Positions 19,732 through 29,767 of a DNA stretch of 64,000 nucleotides are shown piece by piece. The DNA is taken from NCBI GenBank assembly GCA_037355855.1, contig CM074764.1, positions 806,001 through 870,000 of the forward strand. Direction: 5' to 3'. How positions within the stretch are numbered: position 1 is the stretch's first letter; every line of letters starts with the position of its first letter. The notes under the pieces are model-generated. The model had not been told where the DNA came from. It made no database searches and saw nothing but the letters and a program-made list of their open reading frames with translations. The DNA is from Pseudo-nitzschia pungens (Eukaryota > Bacillariophyta > Bacillariophyceae > Bacillariales > Bacillariaceae). The translations under genes were made by a program, and so were the position numbers.

Positions 19732-22700
19732 ATGCGTGGCGGTCGCGGATCCTCCGCCAAGAACGGGCCGAGAAAATTCATCCGGGTTCGCGCAATCCAC
19801 GCCTTCGTCGTTCTGCTTTTGTGCCGATCGATGCTGGCGGTTCGCTCCGAGGGGAACCAAAAGGACTCCGACACCGACGCGAGGCAGCAACAGCAACGGC
19901 AACAGCAACCGAGAAAACTCACCAGGGTATCCAAGAGGGGAGATGCCACCGTCACGGAACAACTGGTCAAGAACCATTTCACGCTGGACTTTGTTCCGGA
20001 ATGCTCGCAAGCCATCGTGGAGGACTACGATCCGGACAAGGAGATCCGGACCTTCATCACCTTCAACGGGACGACCCGGTTGAACGCCTGGGCGTCGGAC
20101 GAAGATTTCGACGTGGCACCCCGATACGTGGAAACCTTCAAGGGCATCAAGTTTGCCTCCGTCTACAAGCGATTCGCTCGCTCCAAGCAGGCCTACGGCC
20201 ACAACTACGCGAAGTACAACATCAGCCAGTCCGACCCGACCGGGAAGACCCGGGAAATCTTTGTCAACGCCGACAAGTACGGGCCCATGTGCATGCAACC
20301 GGGGATCGAGGAAGATCTGATGAGCGAAAATTGCCTGTATCTCAACATCTGGAAACCCTCCAAGTGGCAGCAGTCCCTGAACACGACCACCGTTTGCGAG
20401 CAAAAGTTTCTGGGCGGCGGGAGGTTCCGAAAGGATTGCGAGATCGTCAAAACCATCCGGACCGTCCAATCCAACGGAACGGTGACCCTGGAGGTCGAGC
20501 GCACGAACTCGAGCCGGACCGTGCACCTGGGTGGCGTGTACGACAAGGATGGTTCCGTGTACGACGAGAGCACGGACGTATTGACCGACAACGAGGACGC
20601 GAAGACGACGAGCGGGAAGAAGAAAAAGCAGGGCGACGCGCGCGGGCTCTCGGAGCTGGACGGCACTCTGGACGATCTGGACGAGGCCCTGAACGATCTC
20701 AACGATCTCATCAAAGACAAGGAAAACGAAAACGACAGCGACAGCGAAGACGAGAAAAACGAGGAGGACGAGCTTTCGGACGGAAGCACCTACAGCGTGG
20801 ATCGAACCGGCCTCTTGCCCGTGATGGTGTACATCCACGGGGGCGGATTCATGCAGGGGTCGGGAAACGATCCCCTTTTTGACGGGAGCAAGGCCGCCGG
20901 ACGCGGTCAGATCATAGTCATCACCCTCAACTATCGAGTCGGAGTCTTCGGCTTCTTGCCCACCTTTGGTTGGGACCAGTGGAAGGTCAATGGAGGAATG
21001 AATGGGTTCATGGATATCGTCAATGCCTTGATTTGGATCCATCGCAACATCATCAAATGGGGAGGAAATCCCAACAAGATCACCGTTTTTGGTCCCTCGA
21101 GCTCACCCGCCGTGTGCTTGCTGACCATGTGTCCCCTTCTGATCGGAAAATTCCAGCGGGCAATTCTCACGAGCTCGATCCGTGAAACGGAGGTTCGAGA
21201 CGGCCGGTATTTCACGCGGAACGGCGTCAACGGAGCCTCCTGTCTGGTCAGCGAGCAGGAGCCCTACCAGCCCCTGGAAGGCCGCATCGAGATAGCCTAC
21301 AAGTTTTTCGATTACGTCAACGAAACTCTCTACAACTATCCCCAGAATCCCGATCCCAGCCGCCAGGATCTCATCGATTGGCTGAGCAGTCCGGCCCAGA
21401 AATCGGACATCATGATGCAAATTGCTCGCGACGAGCAAACCGTCTTTGCACCTCAGAGGCCGGCGGCCGAATTCGATTACAACCGGGACGGAAACATTAC
21501 CGCGACTCAGCAACGCCGGACCTTTATGACGTGGGACAACGATGTTTTTCCCCGCATGCCCATCGATCTGGAGGACATTGTTCCGACCGATATGATCATC
21601 GGAGTTCGAGGAAACTATAAAGAACGTTACGCCCGACCCAATCACGACAAGCCGGGAATCGGTGTTGTTTCCAAGAGTTCTTCCGCACGCACAGACGAAG
21701 ACAATTATATACTGCTTCGCAATCTTGCGGGCGGTAGTAACAGCAGCAAGAGCGAGAACCAAGGCAACGGCACGGGTTTTCAAGATGATGACGACGACGA
21801 CGACGACGACAACTTCCGTGTCAATTATGCTGACGACGATGCCTATGCTTACGAAAACGTCGAAGAAAATGTCACCGCGTGTGGCAATGCCACCGACGGT
21901 AATGAAACAGAAGGTTGCGATGCAGGCGAGGAAGGCGAGGACGAAGATGTCTACGAATTCGATTTTGGCGGAACTACGAGCGATCAAGATCTTTGTGTCA
22001 GCAAACAGTATGCAGAAATTGCGGCTCGCAACGTCAAGGGAAACGTGTACGGGTACGTCTTTGACGACGGAACCAAACTCTTTGGTGATCGTCGAAGGCA
22101 AATGCACGAGGAAATTAAGGAGGTCCATCGCCGTTGGTTGGGACAAGAGAATGCCAATAATCATCATCGCTTCCTTCAATTGGCAGGTTTTGAATACGAC
22201 GAAGAATCCATTTACTTCTTCGATAATCTATGGATGAGTGGAAGCAACATGGGAGGCGAACACGAATTCGTGAAAATGCGGAAGGAATTATTCAATCGAT
22301 GGATCAATTTTGCTAAGACAGGGAATCCAAAATACTCGTCTCGTTCCGATGTCGAATCGAAAAAGTACACCGTCTGGGAACCCTTTCCAAAAGGTGAGGT
22401 AGGCAGGGATCCGAACGACGACAACATGCCATCCTATTTGTACATGCCAGCCGAACCGGGTGACAACATGGTTGGCCAAAGAAAGAGCCGAATGATCCCA
22501 TTGGATGAGTTAATGACCCAGCGAACCCAAAAGAAATACCAGAAAAGCGGTCTGGACATGTGCTCGTGGGTACTTTTGGAAGAAAGCGACAACGATGGTC
22601 AATTCGTTGAAGTTTTGTTGGACTTCAATGCCAACACTGCCTTTGACTATTACGTCACTATTCTAGCTACCATGAATCCAACCATCGATTATGTTCCCGA

Positions 22701-22863
22701 TCGAGAATACCTGGCCGAGTTGCCACCGACATTGGCACCCACCACTATTCAACACTTCGTGGACCAAGTGTCTTCGTCGCCGCCGCTTATGCAATCCACT
22801 AGCGTTTTGGGTACAATCGCGAAAGCTGCTGTGGTGGTTCTAACGTACATAGCATTGGGATAA
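19732..22863 (+). CDS. type-B carboxylesterase/cholinesterase-like secreted protein
   Basis: 1043 aa from the ATG at 19732, chosen because a signal-peptide-like core (AFVVLLLCRSMLAV) then starts ~20 residues in; the ATG at 19642 would add 30 residues. Family landmarks are FKGIKFA, SENCLYLNIWKPSK, the oxyanion-hole HGGGF (H369), VITLNYRVGVFGFL, and a WGGNPNKITVFG strand before the nucleophile elbow. There the usual GESAG is GPSSS (454-458), so Ser456 keeps the G-x-S position but the last Gly is lost. I also see no clear H of the catalytic triad near the C-terminus. Two acidic low-complexity inserts (about 300-350 and ~690) interrupt the fold. The tail ends in a short hydrophobic segment (AAVVVLTYIALG), which could be a GPI signal. 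It may be non-catalytic. Confidence 0.75.
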   Translation: MRGGRGSSAKNGPRKFIRVRAIHAFVVLLLCRSMLAVRSEGNQKDSDTDARQQQQRQQQPRKLTRVSKRGDATVTEQLVKNHFTLDFVPECSQAIVEDYDPDKEIRTFITFNGTTRLNAWASDEDFDVAPRYVETFKGIKFASVYKRFARSKQAYGHNYAKYNISQSDPTGKTREIFVNADKYGPMCMQPGIEEDLMSENCLYLNIWKPSKWQQSLNTTTVCEQKFLGGGRFRKDCEIVKTIRTVQSNGTVTLEVERTNSSRTVHLGGVYDKDGSVYDESTDVLTDNEDAKTTSGKKKKQGDARGLSELDGTLDDLDEALNDLNDLIKDKENENDSDSEDEKNEEDELSDGSTYSVDRTGLLPVMVYIHGGGFMQGSGNDPLFDGSKAAGRGQIIVITLNYRVGVFGFLPTFGWDQWKVNGGMNGFMDIVNALIWIHRNIIKWGGNPNKITVFGPSSSPAVCLLTMCPLLIGKFQRAILTSSIRETEVRDGRYFTRNGVNGASCLVSEQEPYQPLEGRIEIAYKFFDYVNETLYNYPQNPDPSRQDLIDWLSSPAQKSDIMMQIARDEQTVFAPQRPAAEFDYNRDGNITATQQRRTFMTWDNDVFPRMPIDLEDIVPTDMIIGVRGNYKERYARPNHDKPGIGVVSKSSSARTDEDNYILLRNLAGGSNSSKSENQGNGTGFQDDDDDDDDDNFRVNYADDDAYAYENVEENVTACGNATDGNETEGCDAGEEGEDEDVYEFDFGGTTSDQDLCVSKQYAEIAARNVKGNVYGYVFDDGTKLFGDRRRQMHEEIKEVHRRWLGQENANNHHRFLQLAGFEYDEESIYFFDNLWMSGSNMGGEHEFVKMRKELFNRWINFAKTGNPKYSSRSDVESKKYTVWEPFPKGEVGRDPNDDNMPSYLYMPAEPGDNMVGQRKSRMIPLDELMTQRTQKKYQKSGLDMCSWVLLEESDNDGQFVEVLLDFNANTAFDYYVTILATMNPTIDYVPDREYLAELPPTLAPTTIQHFVDQVSSSPPLMQSTSVLGTIAKAAVVVLTYIALG

Positions 22864-23314
22864 AGCAAAATAAAAAGTCACGGAGGGTTTGGATATTCAA
22901 GTCAGAAGCACCGACTCTAAATTGTGTCTATTTTCTTATTTTAGCAGTTCGTTGGTTCCGTGCTTAAAAGATTTTTGCATGACCATGTCCTGTTATGGAT
23001 CCACTCAACCTTGCTGGATTTTGTGTGTACAACTAAATGCCAAACGCAGCAATGCATACGGAACGACAACAATGGTAAACTCGCATAGCGGCATTCTCAA
23101 TGGATAGAAAAAAACATTTTGGTTCTTCCTGAAGTTGTGTTATTATTCTTATTTGTTACAAATTACTACTTCGTATTATGTTAGCTGTCATCTTGCATTT
23201 ACACGTACACATACCAGTAGGCGTCCGTTTCACATTTTTCCATCATGGGACAAGTGTGTACAGGCACCATAAGTTCTATTCTATTTTCTTCTGTTATGAT
23301 TGATAGCAGAAATA
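22864..23314. other. intergenic between convergent genes
   Basis: AT-rich 3' flanks of the esterase-like (+) and M11 protease (-) genes. Nothing else seen. Confidence 0.5.
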
Positions 23315-25606
23315 TTACAGCAATAGACATTTATCACAAGCAACTGGACAAAGCTGCCACACTTTCTTCTTCTTTCCTTTCTTTTGACTGCATTTTTTCT
23401 TTTTGGCGTACCACTCGCAGGATCGATCGCCAAACTTTTTGTTTATTTTGAAATCTTGACTTCTGTCCCTGCACAACTGAAACTGTGACGAAACCTTGAA
23501 GGATTCTTTCCTTATTGTGAACCTTCCAGGCTTGGAAGCAACTATCACGTTGCCGCGAGGGTCAATGACTTCGTACGAGCCATTGCCCCGTTTGCAGCAT
23601 ATGCCATCCCCAAAGCTGTCTTCGAATACGAACGTGTAGTCAGATCCGAATTCCAAGCATACATCTTCCATCCACACAGCGGGCGCATGTCCGGCTTTGA
23701 ATTCAGGTGATTCTCTTATCACCCTCCCACCATTTTTTTCTTCCATTATCTTCCAGGTATTGTCTGTATGGAATTTGTCGTACACCACTTTGATGGTATG
23801 ATTGGCACATGACTTTTGCTCGTCGTGGACTCGGAACTTTACTGTTTTCTCTCTGAACTTTTCGTCACTGGAAGATACAACCACATTGTTGTTGGAATCC
23901 CGGACCGAGTAAGAGCCCCTTCCTTGCTTACAACATATACCGTCACCGTACATGTCGGAGATATGAAAATCGTAATGGGTACTGTACTTCAAACAGAGTT
24001 CTGTCGTATATTTCGTACCTTTCTCCTGGAACGGGGAACTTTCTCCAACGAAGGTTCCGATTTCATCATCTTCGGTCATGTACCAGGTGTTATCACCAGG
24101 GAAATTGTCGGTCACGACTTCGACCGTGTATGGTGTGCATTCGTCTCGTGGCGTCTCGGTTTGTTCACTAAAGGAATCGACGTTGGCAACCACGATCGTA
24201 GCGTCTTCTCCCTTGCGGCCTATGAATTCGATTTTGACCTCGCGGTCGCCATTGAAATCTTCGATGACGAAGGAATGTCCGAGTTCCAACGCCGCCACCT
24301 TTGTCGACGCTCCGATTTCCACGTCGTCATTGTCCTTGCGAACGATTGTGATCATGTCAATATCTTCAACAGCGCCTTCATTCACGCCAATTTTCCTATT
24401 ATATCCAATATAATAGGCTGCTTCGCTCAAGGGTTGGATCAAACGAAGCACGACGAGTGCGTCGGGATTCTTGGTATAGTCGGCAATGCCATTAAGAGTA
24501 TATTGATCCGTGATAGATTCGAGAGGATTGATCGTTTTTACTTGATCTTTGTACCATCCCAGTTGGTAACTTTTGGCGGGATTGAAGCACATTTTGGGTC
24601 CATCAGTCATAAGGTAGGAGTACCCCATCATACCCGTCTGGTCGCTGTATTTATTTCCGTAGAGCTCTCCGCTGTGACCCAGATTGAAATTGTGTCCAAC
24701 CTCGTGCATCTGGGCCGAGACAGACATGCACCATGGGTCGGCAAAAAAAGAAAATTTGTCATCGGGAATGGCGTAGGCTAACCAAGTGATATTGGTGCCT
24801 TCTCCCGCTGGCATGCAAAACATGACAAGATCGAATTTAGGGTCGTCTAAATCTCCAATTTGTATCGCGGCTGCCTCGAAAGCTTTTCCTTGCAGAACAC
24901 TGCGATGTTCGTATGGCCCTGCCACGTCGTAATCGACGTAGAGATCGACGACGCCATTATCGACAAAATTGGTGTTGGTTTCTCCTTTAAATGGTTGGAT
25001 ATTAACCTTCCCGTAGGAGCAGGCGCGCATTTGCGATGCTACGCATACGTCGTCCGTAAAGACAGCCTTTTCTAACTTGGGAAGGGAAATTTTGGGTTTT
25101 TTACCCTGGGAATCTATGACGCGGATCATTAGAGTCGTGAAAGTTCCGTCATGAGGAATGGATAATCGGTTTGCCACCGCCACCTTCTGAATATCTCGTA
25201 CAGTGAAGTTTCCATCTTTCGGAAGGTACAATTTTCCTTCTTCCAAGTCGACGAATGCCGTGCTGAAAATCAATTCTGATTTTCCAGACGTGGCGTTTCC
25301 AACAACATCCGCCGCGTCGTCTATGTCGACGAATTTTATGCCACCAAGTCTTGCGGATTCTTCCGGGGACAATTTGCACATCCAAACCTCTTCTGAATAG
25401 TGGTCGGTCGGTCCGTTGGTGTATTCAATGTCCGTTGAGTACAACCTACAAGAAGTGCCCGGCATTAGGTGTCGATGGCGTTGTGAGTTTATCTCCGGAT
25501 ACGCAGACGTAGAATTTTCTGGCGAAGAATCGTCAACTCCTCGAAGAGTAGCGGAGGAGACAAGTACCCAAAGAGCGGTGAATAGGAGTAGTCGGAAGAT
25601 TTTCAT
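23315..25606 (-). CDS. secreted M11 (gametolysin) metalloprotease with C-terminal repeats
   Basis: 763 aa, ATG at 25606. A signal peptide (KIFRLLLFTALWVLVSSA) precedes a propeptide-like region. The protease domain has HEVGHNFNLGH, the HExxHxxxxxH zinc site (H301, E302, H305, H311), and a Met-turn GMMGYS, as in gametolysin/autolysin, which digest algal cell-wall glycoproteins. Two ~100-aa repeats follow, each with a D-x-x-G/F-GDGICC core (DMYGDGICCKQGRGSY and DSFGDGICCKRGNGSY). The last ~50 residues form a Lys-rich Cys motif (SCEWYAKKKKCS, then LCPVACDKC), like ShKT-type tails common in diatom secreted proteins. Substrate is unknown; cell-wall or extracellular matrix remodelling is the family expectation. 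Confidence 0.9.
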   Translation of the reverse strand: MKIFRLLLFTALWVLVSSATLRGVDDSSPENSTSAYPEINSQRHRHLMPGTSCRLYSTDIEYTNGPTDHYSEEVWMCKLSPEESARLGGIKFVDIDDAADVVGNATSGKSELIFSTAFVDLEEGKLYLPKDGNFTVRDIQKVAVANRLSIPHDGTFTTLMIRVIDSQGKKPKISLPKLEKAVFTDDVCVASQMRACSYGKVNIQPFKGETNTNFVDNGVVDLYVDYDVAGPYEHRSVLQGKAFEAAAIQIGDLDDPKFDLVMFCMPAGEGTNITWLAYAIPDDKFSFFADPWCMSVSAQMHEVGHNFNLGHSGELYGNKYSDQTGMMGYSYLMTDGPKMCFNPAKSYQLGWYKDQVKTINPLESITDQYTLNGIADYTKNPDALVVLRLIQPLSEAAYYIGYNRKIGVNEGAVEDIDMITIVRKDNDDVEIGASTKVAALELGHSFVIEDFNGDREVKIEFIGRKGEDATIVVANVDSFSEQTETPRDECTPYTVEVVTDNFPGDNTWYMTEDDEIGTFVGESSPFQEKGTKYTTELCLKYSTHYDFHISDMYGDGICCKQGRGSYSVRDSNNNVVVSSSDEKFREKTVKFRVHDEQKSCANHTIKVVYDKFHTDNTWKIMEEKNGGRVIRESPEFKAGHAPAVWMEDVCLEFGSDYTFVFEDSFGDGICCKRGNGSYEVIDPRGNVIVASKPGRFTIRKESFKVSSQFQLCRDRSQDFKINKKFGDRSCEWYAKKKKCSQKKGKKKKVWQLCPVACDKCLLL

Positions 25607-28600
25607 TGTGTAGTAGTGTGGGTTTCGTACCCATGTAGTGGACGGAGTAGGACGGGACGAGTCTTCCCGGCTGAATGACAGTTATTGAAAAAAAATCAGA
25701 CTTCGAGGGCTTGCTTGAAGATTTGAGGAAACAGGTGTGTTAGGTGTGGAGCTCAACACAATGCAAGAATATTGTGAGGAGAAAATCCAAACAAGGTATG
25801 TGGTTATGTGGTGTGTGGTTACGTGACGGTGTGTGTGTGTCGCCAATGGGTTACTGTTACCGGTATTATGGAAATTATGGTATTGGAAGCTGGATGTCAT
25901 CGAGAATTAACACACCTATTGGTAACGCGAGCAGAGTCAAAACATCATCGGACGTCCCAATGCACATCGCTTGGGTGTTACGCAAGCCCACCGCTCACAA
26001 ATTTCTTCTTAATGGAAAGAAAAAAAAAAATCTTCAATAGGATGTCCAGTATATGTACCACTGAAAGATAGAATCGATGAGGTTAGAAGGATGCAAATAT
26101 TTGCAATTGTTCGTTGGGCCGATTAAATTAGGGGAGACTTTAATCGGTCCTTGCTTTATCACAGTAGAATCGATCCCACTTAGGATAACTCGCAATCGTT
26201 GAGTTCGCTCGAATCACCGTGAGGTGAAAAGAATGAAAAGTTTCTTTTAAAATATCATGATACTTCTAATAGAACCCTCTTAACGGATCTCCAGTTTCAT
26301 TCTCTTTGAAAATGTATACATCCCTATCTCAAGGAATATCGATGCGTGTCGTTTGAGTTCGGGTTAATCATTGCATAAGTATCATGTGATTCAATTAGTC
26401 TTCGTCAATTGAATATCATTGATCGTAGAACAAGAATATTGACAAAGAAGACTGCTTGCTTCAAAAACGAAAAGATAGTTTACTTATCGTAGGCAAGGGT
26501 TACAAACTGCATACGGAATTGTTAGATTTCACCGGATTAATTATTGAAATGATTGCTATGCTATGAAGTAGCAGATACAATGAGGTCTACAAAATAATGA
26601 GAATCAACTGAGACCACTATGGGTAAAAAAGAAAGTCTTAGACTTCATGACACAAATGATGGTAACTAAGCCTCTTCGGATCTACATATTCTTGATCTCA
26701 CTATTTTAGTCTTTCAATAATACTCTTAGTGTTTCATGCTTCGCTGTGAGATGGGGAGGAAAAATGTTCCACTCAGCCAATCATTTCGATGCAACTGAAT
26801 CATTCCGTAAATAATTCTATCAGGCTGTGTTTTTGTCAGCATTGCTATAAATTCTGATTTATATTTTTCCGGATGCCAGATGCTAATGTAAGGTAAGGTA
26901 TGTGTACGTATCAATTGTGAATCCGACGGTCGTGCTGGGCTATTGGTAAGGTTACCCGTATTAAACAAAAAGCATTTTGGAAATTCGTACGGTACACGTA
27001 GTGATTCTAAAAAAATGAATTCACGATTTCGTCAGACCACGAACAGCTTAACAGGGTTCTCTAGTCCGCGAGTTATGTTGCCCAAGATTATTGCACACGT
27101 ACAGTATTTTGCGGTTCGCAAAAAAACTGTAATCGTTTATGCGGCAACAATAATAAAAAACTACTTCTACGGTAGTACCACCAATACTACAAAATAAAAA
27201 ATCATAACAATACCTGGTGATAATAATAATAATTAAGTCAGAACACGTGATGTTATTCTTTTAAAATTCTCATTGCTCTGTCAAGAAGACTGAAAAGAGA
27301 CCACTTTCTGACACGTTTTCATCAATAACTTATTGAATACTGGTGCTGGTAGTACGTTTCTTCAGTAAGGTTTACTACTACTACTAGAAACGTACAAATA
27401 GGCGAAAATCATTGTGCACCACTCAATCATTCTTGTTGCTTGGTTACCGGTACCGTTTTCCTTGACAAAGACAACTTTAAAAGTATAATTCGACATTTTT
27501 GCTTAGTTATGCCATGCATCCGGTAGGGAGTTTTGATCATTGAGTATTTCAATTATTGAGAAAGATTTCGCTACAGGAGTGGTGCCATCGGGAATCGCAC
27601 TTTGCGATGTATTGCCTGGTGGGGTTCCGTCACGTTTCTTCATTGCATGGGACAGAGAGTCTATTAGCCTCAACGTGAAGTGGGTCCCAGTGAGACACAT
27701 TTCCGAGACCCAAGAGGCCGGGGCAGTAGTGCATTTCTATTTGATTGAGTTGGATTCCATCAACTTTCACAAATAATGACCAAAATGAAAAAGTTAGAAC
27801 CAACAACATGATGAAGAAGAACAATCCTGGATTCAATATCTCCTCAATCTCAAAAGTTAGAAGAGCGTTGAGTTGGTGCACACTGTCGAGGCGCAGATCA
27901 TCGTCCTATCAGCAGCACCTTCTCCAGATGCTGGTCCCAGCAAAGTATGGAATAATCAGTCCATCCCCACAAATAGAGAACAATGGAAGAAGCATCATTG
28001 TTCTACTCTTCTTCCTTGTCTCAACAGGCCAGAGAGCTTCATTTACACCACTCATTCTGCATGTTATAATCATTTCATCTGGATGAAGAGGTGCAAGAAG
28101 GAAGCATGCCCTCCAACCAGAAAAAAGAAAAGCAGAAATGATCAAGTCCAATATGACTCTTGAGTATGATGTTGGTGTATACCTTCAGGGAATGGGAACC
28201 ATCTGCAGTAGAGACGAAAACGACATCTGTGTCTTAACAATGTGATGGTTTTGAACCTGTAAATCCAATGGGCAATGCAAATACTTCTGGCAAACCCCAG
28301 CGACAGCTTTGTGTTACTGGGCTTGCAAGATACCGATCAGAGGATATTGGGGTTTTATGCACCAGCAACAAACAAGCGCAAAAGCTGAATCGAGGAAACT
28401 TCGGTGGGAGAAGCCCTCGGACAATTGAATACGAGGGAGGATGAACTAAAGGCCTCGAAAGCAACCCACCATCCCTCCATTTGAACCCAAGAGATGTCAA
28501 CGACGACGTTTGACATGAGACAGGCAAGGATGAAAACGGCATTGCGACAGCCTTTCAAACCGATTCGTGTGTAGAAGGGTGCATTGGTTTTGTTGAACGT

Positions 28601-29352
28601 TCGCGACGATTAGGGTCCCGCATGGATAAGAAGCATACTCGAACTGCGAAGCGCAGAAGTACTTACTCTCTGAGAGAACCAGAACAGTATGGGCCATGAC
28701 TATGCACACGAACGTGGCTTCACTAATAATAATAGAATCATCAAGGATTTTAGAAGGCTGAAAGCCAAAAAGGAACGAGAAACTATCTAGTCAGACTCAT
28801 TTTTCTTGTTTTCACAGCGAGGATCAGTCGTGGGTTGTAAGATCTCACGCTCCCATTCTGTTGTAGAATCAAGGGATTCCTTTCGAACGGTTTTTTCGCG
28901 GATTCACAGGAGGTACACGAGACACATTGGGGTACCCGTCGGCGTTTGTATGCAATAGCCCACAAGAGACGGATACATCGTCCAGAACTTTCTTCATTTC
29001 GGATTTCCGTTTTGATTCGCAGTGTTTCCCCGGACCCTCTAGGGGATAAGAAGTGGAAAGATTGACAACAAACGAGGAAAAAACGATGCGGTAATATTAT
29101 ATTATCACACACTACACCTGACTTGCTACATATGGTTTTGATTATTGGCTCATTGTACCATCAATCCATCGACTACACTCAAGTGATGGCTAACCGTTGC
29201 AGAGACTCAAATGATTTCAACTACACGTAATCCATTACGTTCCAATACAACGCACAAACAACGACAACAGTATGGCTCGTGGCGATGGCGAGAAAACGAG
29301 AAACGCTCCATTGGTGAAACGAAAGAATGTGATTCCCTCTGCAGCGTTGTCG
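25607..29352. other. long AT-rich gene-poor stretch
   Basis: No intact gene. TAAGGTTA-type motifs occur near 26887, 26945 and 27366. At 27500-28750 the base composition is closer to coding DNA and short protein-like fragments alternate with stops on both strands, so decayed coding sequence is possible. No recognisable domain. Confidence 0.4.
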
Positions 29353-29664
29353 TCAAGCTTCCAGAGAACTTGTGCCGAGTGTCCAAACCGCACCTGTGCA
29401 ATATAGGCCCATCAACACTGCCACCACAGCGAACGCTGTCGTGGTTATCGCTGCCCAGACACGGGACCAGCTGTCGGATGCTCCCCGCCCGAAAGACTAC
29501 GGGGCGTCTCCCTCCGGGAAGGTGGGGACCAGGTTTGACGGCACGGTGACGATGCCTTTTGGACCTTACGATGGGGTCGCTGCGCGGGCCTCCGTTCCCT
29601 CCGGTGGCTCGATCCACGGGTCGTCGTCGGTGGCCGGTAGTGTTCTTGGCGAGATTTTGGGCAT
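29353..29664 (-). CDS. small single-TM protein, two exons
   Basis: From the ATG at 29664, exon 1 (29664-29570) joins exon 2 (29470-29353) across a 99-bp intron (donor GTAAGG, acceptor CGACAG), giving 70 aa in frame. The product starts MPKISPRTLPATDDDPWIEP and has one TM (AFAVVAVLMGLYCTGAVWTL) near the end, N-out or N-in unclear. Upstream, another frame with ATG 29767 encodes MKNATARSLLLLVDP... and a charged helix (EKEEDKIFGRYYAQNLAKN). A single +1 shift would fuse it to this protein (~105 aa), perhaps giving a presequence. Its size fits a small organelle-complex subunit, but I recognise no family. Confidence 0.4.
29471..29569 (-). other. intron of small TM protein gene
   Basis: 99 bp, donor GTAAGG, acceptor CGACAG; it removes an in-frame stop that overlaps the donor. 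Confidence 0.45.
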
Positions 29665-29767
29665 AATATCTGCCAAAGATTTTGTCCTCCTCCTTTTCGA
29701 TCTGCGCGGAAACCGATGCCGAGGGATCGACCAGCAAGAGGAGAGAACGAGCGGTGGCGTTCTTCAT

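Noticed and set aside
19444..21103. Long minus-strand open frames under the esterase gene
   Set aside because: Low-complexity antisense frames; the esterase landmarks are all on the plus strand.
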